Source: Pusillimonas caeni (lineage in GTDB: Bacteria > Pseudomonadota > Gammaproteobacteria > Burkholderiales > Burkholderiaceae_B). From it: a stretch of 64,000 nt of DNA. Position numbers and translations under genes: made by a program. The stretch is taken from assembly GCF_003545815.1 (NCBI RefSeq), contig NZ_PDUW01000005.1, forward strand, positions 124,001-188,000, read 5' to 3'. Shown piece by piece: positions 56,739-64,000 of this stretch (the stretch's first letter is position 1; every line of letters starts with the position of its first letter). The notes beneath the pieces are model-generated. The model had not been told where the DNA came from. It saw only the letters and a program-made list of their open reading frames with translations, and did not search any database.

Positions 56739-59074
56739 GACCCCACCTGTTCGGCGTAGGCCGCAGCCCGCTCGAAATTGGTCTCGAGCTGACGCTTGGC
56801 CGGGAAGTACTGCTTGGGCCAGGTGATGTCGGTATAGCCGATGCGGGCGGTTTCGCGCAGCGTCCAGGCCGCGTCGGCCAGGTGCGGGCGGGCCAGCGCG
56901 CACAGGTCGGCGCGGCCCGAGGCGATGATGCTGTTGACGTGATCGGCCTCGAAGATGGCGCCCACGGCGATGGTGGGGATGCCGGCCTCGTTGCGGACCC
57001 GGTCGGCGAAAGGCGTCTGGAACATGCGGCCATACACCGGATGCTCGGCCTTGCTGACCTGCCCCGACGAGCAGTCGATCATGTCGGCGCCGGCCGCCTT
57101 GAAGATGCGCGCGATCTCGACCGCGTCGTCGGGCGTGATGCCGCCCTCGACCCAGTCGTGGGCCGAAATACGCACCGACATCGGCAGGTGCTCGGGCCAG
57201 GCCTCGCGCACGGCGTGGAACACCTCGAGCGGGTAGCGCATGCGGTTTTCGAGCGAACCGCCGTATTCATCGTCGCGCTGGTTGGTAAGCGGCGAGATGA
57301 AGCTGGACAGCAGATAGCCGTGGGCGCAGTGCAGTTCGAGCCAGTCGAAACCGGCTGCTGCCGCGCGGCGGGTGGACGCGACGAACTCGTCGCGGATCTC
57401 GTCCATCTGCTCGCGCGTCATGGCCTGGGGCACTTGCGATACGCCCTCGATGTAGGGGATGGCCGAGGCCGACACCAGCGGCCAGTTGCCCGACTCGAGC
57501 GGCAGGTCGGTGCCTTCCCAGCTGACCTTGGTGGAACCCTTGCGGCCGGCGTGGCCGATCTGCATGCCGATCTTGGCGGTGGTGTTCTCGTGCACGAAAT
57601 CGACGATGCGCTTGAAGCCGGCCGCCTGCTCGTCGTTCCACAACCCCGGGCAGCCCGGGGTGATGCGGGCCTCGGGGGACACGCAGGTCATTTCGACCAT
57701 GACCAGGCCCGCCCCGCCCATGGCGCGCGAGCCCAGGTGCACCAGATGGAAATCGCCCGGCACGCCGTCCACGCAGGAATACATGGCCATGGGCGACACC
57801 ACGATGCGGTTCTTGAGCGTGGTGCCGCGCGCCGTAAAGGGCGTGAGCATGGGCGGCACGGGACGCTCGGAAAGCGAGCTGGCGCCGGCCTTGTCGGCCA
57901 GCCAGCGCTCGTAGCCTTCGATCCACTTGGGATCGCGCAGGCGCAGGTTCTCGTGCGAAATGCGCTGCGAGCGCGTCAACAGCGAGTAGCTGAACTGCTC
58001 GGGCTCGAAATTAGCGTAGCGCGCCACATTCTCGAACCACTCGGTGGAGTTGCGGGCGGCGTTCTGGATCTTGAGCACCTCGACGCTGCGCACCTCTTGA
58101 TAGTGCGCAAGGCCCGCCTCGAGGTCGTTGTTCTGGGCGACGATGGAGCGATTGAGCTCGATGGCGTCCTCGAGCGCCAGCTTGGTGCCCGAACCGATCG
58201 AGAAGTGAGCGGTGTGCGCGGCGTCGCCCATCAGCACGATGGGCACGCGGCGGCCGTCGGGCAGGTCCTGGTAATGCACCCAGGTATCGCAGATGACGCG
58301 CGGGAAGCGGATCCAGATGGCGGAGCCGCGCAGGTGCGTGGCGTTGCTGACCAGCGGATTGCCGTCGAGCCACGGCGCGAACAGTTTCTCGCAATAGGCG
58401 ATGCCCTCTTCCTGGCTCATGGAGTCGAGGCCCGCAGCCTTCCAGGTCTCGTCCAGGGTCTCGACGATGAAGGTCGACATGCCGGCTTCGAATTGATAGG
58501 CATGCGCCTGGAACCAGCCGTGCTCGGTGTTGACGAAGGCGAACGTAAAGGCGTCGAACTTTTTCTCGGTGCCCAGCCAGACGAAGCGGCACTGCCGCGT
58601 GTCGATGTCGGGCTTGTAGGTGTCGGCGTAGCGGGTGCGCACGCGGCTGTTCAGGCCGTCGGACGCGATGACCAGGTCGGCCTTGTACTTCTGCGCGATG
58701 TCCTGGTCGTCGGTAACCTCGGTTTCGAACACGAGCTTGACGCCGACCTGCTCGCAGCGTTCTTGAAGGATGTTGAGCAGCTTTTTACGGCCGATGCCGA
58801 TGAAGCCGTGGCCGCCGCTGCGGATGCTGCGGTCGCGGTAGTTGATCTCGATGTCGTCCCAATGGTTGAAGGCCTCGCTGATCTGTTCGGCCGACACCGG
58901 ATCGGCCTCGCGCAGATTTCCCAGGGTGGCATCGGAAAACACCACGCCCCAGCCGAAAGTGTCGTAGGGCCGGTTGCGTTCGATGACGGTGACTTCGTGC
59001 CGCGGATCGCTGAGCTTCATCAAGAGGCCGAAATACAAGCCTGCGGGCCCGCCGCCGATACAAACTATGTTCAT
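56735..59074 (-). CDS. Fused FAD monooxygenase / old yellow enzyme, probable 2-aminobenzoyl-CoA monooxygenase/reductase
   Basis: A 779-residue two-domain flavoprotein. The N-terminal half (1 to about 385) is a class A aromatic hydroxylase: [16 protein letters not shown] start and [27 protein letters not shown]. The C-terminal half (about 400-779) is an OYE/NADH:flavin oxidoreductase: [37 protein letters not shown] and [19 protein letters not shown]. This exact fusion is known for 2-aminobenzoyl-CoA monooxygenase/reductase of Azoarcus evansii; salicylyl-CoA 5-hydroxylase is related by the first half. ATG 59074 follows CGGAG. First gene of the operon. Confidence 0.9.
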   Translation of the reverse strand: MNIVCIGGGPAGLYFGLLMKLSDPRHEVTVIERNRPYDTFGWGVVFSDATLGNLREADPVSAEQISEAFNHWDDIEINYRDRSIRSGGHGFIGIGRKKLLNILQERCEQVGVKLVFETEVTDDQDIAQKYKADLVIASDGLNSRVRTRYADTYKPDIDTRQCRFVWLGTEKKFDAFTFAFVNTEHGWFQAHAYQFEAGMSTFIVETLDETWKAAGLDSMSQEEGIAYCEKLFAPWLDGNPLVSNATHLRGSAIWIRFPRVICDTWVHYQDLPDGRRVPIVLMGDAAHTAHFSIGSGTKLALEDAIELNRSIVAQNNDLEAGLAHYQEVRSVEVLKIQNAARNSTEWFENVARYANFEPEQFSYSLLTRSQRISHENLRLRDPKWIEGYERWLADKAGASSLSERPVPPMLTPFTARGTTLKNRIVVSPMAMYSCVDGVPGDFHLVHLGSRAMGGAGLVMVEMTCVSPEARITPGCPGLWNDEQAAGFKRIVDFVHENTTAKIGMQIGHAGRKGSTKVSWEGTDLPLESGNWPLVSASAIPYIEGVSQVPQAMTREQMDEIRDEFVASTRRAAAAGFDWLELHCAHGYLLSSFISPLTNQRDDEYGGSLENRMRYPLEVFHAVREAWPEHLPMSVRISAHDWVEGGITPDDAVEIARIFKAAGADMIDCSSGQVSKAEHPVYGRMFQTPFADRVRNEAGIPTIAVGAIFEADHVNSIIASGRADLCALARPHLADAAWTLRETARIGYTDITWPKQYFPAKRQLETNFERAAAYAEQVGS

Positions 59075-59142
59075 GCTATCTCCGAGTGTTAGCCTATGAG
59101 AAGCGAAAGGTCGGGTGCCGGCCCCCGCCACAACTGCAAATT

Positions 59143-59160
59143 TAGTTTAGGCTTAAACTA
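59143..59160. promoter_or_regulatory. Perfect MarR-type operator
   Basis: TAGTTTAGGCTTAAACTA has 7-bp arms with a 4-bp centre and lies 68 bp upstream of the monooxygenase start. It is followed by TATA and is well placed to block the catabolic operon promoter. Confidence 0.7.
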
Positions 59161-59243
59161 TATAGGCAAAAAACCCGCTGTGCAATAGGTTTTTTCAGCT
59201 ATGCGGAAGGGTCCTGCTTTTTCAGATATTTACAGTTATGATG

Positions 59244-59263
59244 TTAGTTGAAGATTAAAATAA
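59244..59263. promoter_or_regulatory. Second, imperfect MarR-type operator
   Basis: TTAGTTGAAGATTAAAATAA matches the first operator in 13 or so aligned positions (TTAGTT.A.G.TTAAA.TA) and lies 31 bp before the regulator start, consistent with autoregulation. Confidence 0.45.
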
Positions 59264-59294
59264 CCCATCGTCAACGGGCTTTGCCGCAACCGCC

Positions 59295-59810
59295 ATGAAC
59301 GACATCCTCTCCCCGGCCGCGATTGAAGACACCCCCGATCTCGAGACGCTCACGGGGCCCGACGATCACGACGATCTTCGCCTGTGGCTGCGGCTGCTCA
59401 CCTGTTGCAATCTCATCGAGGGCGACATCCGGGGCCGCCTGCGCACCGAATACGAGACCACGCTGCCGCGCTTCGACCTCATGGCCCAGTTGCACCGCGC
59501 GCCCGAAGGCATGAAGATGAGCGAACTGTCGCGCCACATGATGGTCACCAACGGCAACATCACCGGCATTACCGACCAGCTCGAAAAAGAAGGCCTGGTC
59601 CAGCGCAACAAGGTGCTGACCGACCGGCGCAGCTCGCTGATCAAGCTCACCGCCAAGGGCAAGCGCACCTTCAGGAAAATGGCCGATTCGCACGAGCAAT
59701 GGATCCAGGACCTGCTTTCAGGCCTATCCGAGAAAAGCCGCAAAAACCTTTTCGAAGCCCTGGGCGAACTCAAGCTGGTCGCGCAGACCCGGCTCACTCC
59801 GCGCCCCTGA
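59295..59810 (+). CDS. MarR-family transcriptional regulator of the catabolic operon
   Basis: A 171-residue winged-helix regulator. The recognition region MKMSELSRHMMVTNGNITGITDQLEKEGLVQR and the wing DRRSSLIKLTAKGKRTFRKM are complete; an acidic N-terminal extension of about 30 residues (TPDLETLTGPDDHDD) is unusual. Divergent from the monooxygenase operon, with two palindromic sites between. By analogy with other aryl-CoA-sensing MarR proteins, the aryl-CoA product of the ligase could be the inducer. Inference. Confidence 0.9.
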   Translation: MNDILSPAAIEDTPDLETLTGPDDHDDLRLWLRLLTCCNLIEGDIRGRLRTEYETTLPRFDLMAQLHRAPEGMKMSELSRHMMVTNGNITGITDQLEKEGLVQRNKVLTDRRSSLIKLTAKGKRTFRKMADSHEQWIQDLLSGLSEKSRKNLFEALGELKLVAQTRLTPRP

Positions 59811-59890
59811 AGGCCGTTGCAGCAGGCGGGGCCGGCCTGTCCGCCGCGCCGGCCCGCTTCTAGTAAACTGTCCACCTGCGTCCCAGGGGC

Positions 59891-59914
59891 CGCACACCTG
59901 CATGCAGGTGTGCG
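59891..59914. repeat. 24-bp perfect palindrome upstream of argJ
   Basis: CGCACACCTGCA and its complement meet with no spacer, 28 bp before the argJ start. As RNA it makes a stable hairpin without T-run, so it is either a weak terminator for the MarR gene, an operator for argJ or an mRNA element. Confidence 0.5.
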
Positions 59915-59941
59915 CCTCATCCTCTTTCATCGAACCGCGCC

Positions 59942-61168
59942 ATGGCCGTCAACCTGATCATCCCGCCCGAATCAGAAATCCATTCCGTCGACGGAGTCGA
60001 AATCGGCATCGCCGAAGCCGGCATCCGCAAAGCTCATCACAAAGACCTGACTGTATTCCGCTTGGCCCAAGACAGTACCGTGGCGGGCGTCTTCACGCGC
60101 AACCGTTTCCGGGCCGCGCCGGTGCAAGTGTGCGAAAGCCATCTGGCCTCGGGCAATGCGATCCGCGCCCTGGTCATCAACACCGGCAATGCCAACGCGG
60201 GCACCGGCGAAGCCGGCATGCGGGTCGCCCAGGAAACCTGCCGCGCGGCGGCTTCGCTGCTCGGCCTGCAGCCTGAGCAGGTGCTGCCCTTTTCCACCGG
60301 CGTGATTCTGGAACCCCTGCCCCTCGACCGCTTGCTGGCGGCCCTGCCGGCGGCGATCGATAATCTGGCGGCGGCCAACTGGCTGCCTGCGGCCCACAGC
60401 ATCATGACCACCGACACCCAGCCCAAGGTGTCCTCCCGGCGCCTGCAGGCGGGCGGCCATACCGTCACCATCACGGGCATCAGCAAGGGCGCGGGCATGA
60501 TACGGCCCAACATGGCCACCATGCTGGGCTTCATGGCCACCGATGCCGCCATCCCCGCCGAATTGCTGGCCGACATGACGCGACGCATCGCAGACCGCTC
60601 CTTCAACCGCATCACGGTGGACGGCGACACCTCGACCAACGATTCCTTCATCATCGTCGCCACCGGGCGCAGCGGCCTGAGCGTGGACTCGACCTCGTCC
60701 CCGCATTACCAGGCCCTTTTCGACGCGCTGGCCGCGTCGGCCCTGGAACTGGCCCAGAAAATCGTGCGCGATGCCGAAGGGGCCACCAAGTTCATGACCA
60801 TACAAGTCGATGAAGCCGGCAGCGCCGAAGAAGCGCTTCAGGTCGCCTATGCCGTGGCCCACTCGCCCCTGGTGAAAACCGCCTTCTATGCCTCGGATCC
60901 CAACCTAGGCCGCATCCTGGCCGCCATCGGCTATGCCGGCGTCGCGGACCTGGACGTTTCGGGCGTCAGCCTGTGGCTGGGCGACGTGCTGGTCGCCAGC
61001 CGGGGGCAGCGCCACCCCGACTACCGCGAGGAAGACGGCCAGCGGGTCATGAAAGAAGCCGAAATCCCCATGCGCATCGCGCTGGGCCGCGGCCAGGTCT
61101 CCGAAACCGTCTACACCTGCGACTTCTCGCACGACTACGTCAGCATCAACGCCGATTACCGTTCCTGA
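59942..61168 (+). CDS. argJ: Bifunctional ornithine acetyltransferase / N-acetylglutamate synthase
   Basis: A 408-residue enzyme of the arginine acetyl cycle. It matures by self-cleavage before the nucleophilic Thr193, in [16 protein letters not shown], where the family has MATML. The start after MAVNL ([17 protein letters not shown]) and the end [16 protein letters not shown] are standard. argC is in the window at 14.6 kb; the rest of the pathway is not. No partner gene in an operon. Confidence 0.96.
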   Translation: MAVNLIIPPESEIHSVDGVEIGIAEAGIRKAHHKDLTVFRLAQDSTVAGVFTRNRFRAAPVQVCESHLASGNAIRALVINTGNANAGTGEAGMRVAQETCRAAASLLGLQPEQVLPFSTGVILEPLPLDRLLAALPAAIDNLAAANWLPAAHSIMTTDTQPKVSSRRLQAGGHTVTITGISKGAGMIRPNMATMLGFMATDAAIPAELLADMTRRIADRSFNRITVDGDTSTNDSFIIVATGRSGLSVDSTSSPHYQALFDALAASALELAQKIVRDAEGATKFMTIQVDEAGSAEEALQVAYAVAHSPLVKTAFYASDPNLGRILAAIGYAGVADLDVSGVSLWLGDVLVASRGQRHPDYREEDGQRVMKEAEIPMRIALGRGQVSETVYTCDFSHDYVSINADYRS

Positions 61169-61244
61169 GGCCTGCCGCCCCATGCCGGGCGGCTCGCCCC
61201 GCCCAGGCGGCCCGCCGCCAAGCACCTGCAGCTACGCTATGTGC

Positions 61245-61274
61245 TTGACTTAACTGATAAAACCCAGTTAACAT
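61245..61274 (+). promoter_or_regulatory. Promoter of rplU-rpmA
   Basis: -35 TTGACT (61245-61250) and -10 TTAACA/TAACAT (61268-61274), 17 or 18 bp apart, 45 bp upstream of rplU. Confidence 0.7.
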
Positions 61275-61318
61275 AGCAGGCTTGGCATTTTGCCAATACA
61301 TTTTTATCGAGGTTACCC

Positions 61319-61630
61319 ATGTACGCGGTCATAAAAACCGGCGGTAAGCAGTATCGCGTTACCGCAGGCCAAAAACTCAAGGTAGAACAGATACCGGCAG
61401 ACATTGGGCAAGAAATCACCCTGGATCAGGTTTTATCCGTTGGCGAAGGCGAGCAGCTGCAAATCGGCGCACCCCTCGTTTCCGGAGCCCTGGTCAAGGC
61501 AACAGTTCTTGCGCAAGGCCGGCATGACAAGGTCAAGATCTTCAAGATGCGCCGTCGCAAGCACTATCAAAAGCGCCAGGGCCATCGTCAGAACTACACC
61601 GAACTTCGCATCGACGCCATCACGGCCTGA
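61319..61630 (+). CDS. rplU: 50S ribosomal protein L21
   Basis: A 103-residue 23S-rRNA-binding protein. The start [14 protein letters not shown] and [19 protein letters not shown] near the end are diagnostic. First gene of rplU-rpmA. Confidence 0.98.
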   Translation: MYAVIKTGGKQYRVTAGQKLKVEQIPADIGQEITLDQVLSVGEGEQLQIGAPLVSGALVKATVLAQGRHDKVKIFKMRRRKHYQKRQGHRQNYTELRIDAITA

Positions 61631-61663
61631 TCGAATCCCGGTATTGCATAGCAGGAGCTAAAC

Positions 61664-61924
61664 ATGGCACAGAAAAAAGGCGGCGGCTCGACGCGTAACG
61701 GTCGCGACTCAGAAGCGAAACGGCTGGGTGTGAAGATGTACGGTGGCCAGGCCATCCGTGCGGGTTCCATCATCGTTCGCCAGCGCGGCACCCAGTTCCA
61801 TCCCGGCACCAACGTCGGCATGGGCAAGGACCACACGCTGTTCTCGCTGGTCGACGGCACCGTCAAGTTCGGCATCAAGGGCGCTCTGAACAAGCGCACC
61901 GTCTCGGTCGAAGCCGCCGAGTAA
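61664..61924 (+). CDS. rpmA: 50S ribosomal protein L27
   Basis: An 86-residue protein whose N-terminal arm reaches the peptidyl-transferase centre. [20 protein letters not shown] start is standard, without the cleavable extension found in Firmicutes. 33 bp after rplU; a strong terminator follows, so obgE is transcribed separately or by read-through. Confidence 0.98.
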   Translation: MAQKKGGGSTRNGRDSEAKRLGVKMYGGQAIRAGSIIVRQRGTQFHPGTNVGMGKDHTLFSLVDGTVKFGIKGALNKRTVSVEAAE

Positions 61925-61946
61925 GCTTCGGTCCGAACGAAGCCGC

Positions 61947-61976
61947 AAGCCCTGCCGTCCAGGCAGGGCTTTTTTG
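61947..61976 (+). terminator. Rho-independent terminator of rplU-rpmA
   Basis: 10-bp stem AAGCCCTGCC / GGCAGGGCTT, 5-nt loop GTCCA, then TTTTTG. Confidence 0.93.
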
Positions 61977-61981
61977 TTTAG

Positions 61982-63199
<1,218 letters not shown>

Positions 63200-63241
63200 C
63201 CGATCTTCCGCGGCGCCTGGCTTTCGCCCGCCAGTGCGGCA

Positions 63242-63261
63242 GCCCTTTTAGTGTTAACAGG
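63242..63261 (+). repeat. Short 3'-end dispersed repeat, copy 4
   Basis: GCCCTTTTAGTGTTAACAGG, 43 bp beyond obgE and 10 bp before the proB start. It is the best-conserved copy together with 39312-39331. Confidence 0.6.
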
Positions 63262-63271
63262 CCCCAGCCAG

Positions 63272-64000
63272 ATGTCCTCCGTCCATTCGTCCACGCCGGT
63301 CGTCACTCAGTCCAAGCGCCTCGTCGTCAAGGTAGGCTCGTCGCTCGTCACCAATGAAGGGCGCGGGCTGGATCAGGCGGCCGTGGCGCAATGGGCCGCG
63401 CAAATAGCCGCGCTGCACGCACAGGGCAAGCAGGTCGTGCTCGTGTCCAGCGGCGCCATCGCCGAGGGCATGGCCCGGCTGGGATGGGCGCGCCGGCCCA
63501 ACACCATGCACGAATTGCAGGCGGCCGCCGCGGTGGGCCAGATGGGGCTGGTGCAGGCTTACGAAGTCGCCTTCGCCGGCCATGGGCTGCGCACGGCCCA
63601 GATACTGCTGACCCACGAAGACCTGTCCGACCGGCGCCGCTACCTGAACGCCCGCAGCACGCTCTACACCCTGCTGGATCTTGGCGTCGTACCCATCGTG
63701 AACGAGAACGACACCGTCGTCACCGACGAGATCCGCCTGGGTGACAACGACACCCTGGGCGCGCTGGTGACGAATCTGATCGAGGCCGAAGCCCTGGTCA
63801 TTCTTACCGACCAGTCCGGCCTGTATAGCGCCGACCCCAGAAAAGACCCGGCGGCCGAGCTCATCGCCTCCGCTCAGGCAGGCGACCCCGCCCTGGAGGC
63901 CATGGCCGGCGGCGCGGGCAGCGGCATCGGCACCGGCGGCATGCTGACCAAGGTGCTGGCGGCCCGGCGCGCGGCCAATAGCGGCGGCAGCACCGTCATC
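63272..64000 (+). CDS. proB: Glutamate 5-kinase, 3' end cut by the window
   Basis: First 243 residues of the enzyme that phosphorylates glutamate at the start of proline synthesis. [20 protein letters not shown] (about 15-34), [40 protein letters not shown] and the [17 protein letters not shown] motif show an intact amino-acid-kinase fold. The frame is open to the window end; the C-terminal PUA domain would lie beyond. It follows obgE by 72 bp. Confidence 0.96.
   Translation, partial: MSSVHSSTPVVTQSKRLVVKVGSSLVTNEGRGLDQAAVAQWAAQIAALHAQGKQVVLVSSGAIAEGMARLGWARRPNTMHELQAAAAVGQMGLVQAYEVAFAGHGLRTAQILLTHEDLSDRRRYLNARSTLYTLLDLGVVPIVNENDTVVTDEIRLGDNDTLGALVTNLIEAEALVILTDQSGLYSADPRKDPAAELIASAQAGDPALEAMAGGAGSGIGTGGMLTKVLAARRAANSGGSTVI

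Overview
The window is about 64 kb of GC-rich chromosomal DNA, densely packed and almost entirely coding. It fits a betaproteobacterium of the order Burkholderiales, most likely family Alcaligenaceae (Bordetella / Achromobacter / Pusillimonas-like). The grounds are the gene order (tyrS - M23 peptidase - anmK - erpA - argC - rpsI - rplM; aroQ - accB - accC - prmA; rplU - rpmA - obgE - proB), a lysine/alanine-repeat histone H1-like protein, a class Ia ribonucleotide reductase, and a short 3'-end repeat (GCCCTTTTAGTGTTAACAGG and relatives) that occurs four times. The genus assignment is inference. No prophage, insertion sequence, plasmid origin or CRISPR array was seen.

Layout. 0-4.8 kb: truncated diguanylate cyclase, a small membrane protein behind a palindromic operator-like site, tRNA-Ser(GGA), and a ThDP-enzyme / hydroxyisobutyrate-dehydrogenase-like pair facing its own GntR regulator. 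4.8-10.5 kb (minus strand): tyrS-PEBP, then glyA-nrdR-ribD-ribE. 10.7-24.8 kb: cell-wall genes (M23 peptidase, anmK), erpA, argC, ribosomal proteins S9/L13, pmbA/darP, an esterase, a Pat-like protein acetyltransferase and gltX. 25-30 kb: nrdAB under two NrdR boxes (the regulator NrdR is encoded at 6.6 kb) and the H1-like protein. 30-41 kb: lipid and cofactor housekeeping (YggT, PfkB kinase, prmA, accBC, aroQ, TlpA) divergent from mpl, then an RNase II-type enzyme. 41-51 kb: TonB-like protein, aroE, mtgA, lptG, apaH, plsC, yqgE-ruvX, rubredoxin, a degenerate ThiD, thiE and hemL.

51.0-51.8 kb is the most unusual stretch. This 781-bp gene-free interval carries two 93-bp elements, each a perfect 32-bp inverted repeat around the same 29-nt loop, the second loop inverted relative to the first. 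The arms of the two elements differ at nine positions, and every difference is compensated on the opposite arm. Beside them lie three 13-bp direct repeats about 42 bp apart and a 50-bp perfect palindrome.

51.8-59.8 kb is a catabolic island on the minus strand: fused flavin monooxygenase / old yellow enzyme, SDR, enoyl-CoA hydratase, acyl-CoA dehydrogenase, aryl-CoA ligase and a RidA-family protein, with a divergent MarR regulator. This is the layout expected for aerobic CoA-dependent 2-aminobenzoate (anthranilate) degradation. The RidA member lacks the usual substrate-carboxylate arginine, which would suit a CoA-thioester enamine. The window closes with argJ, rplU-rpmA-obgE and the 5' part of proB.
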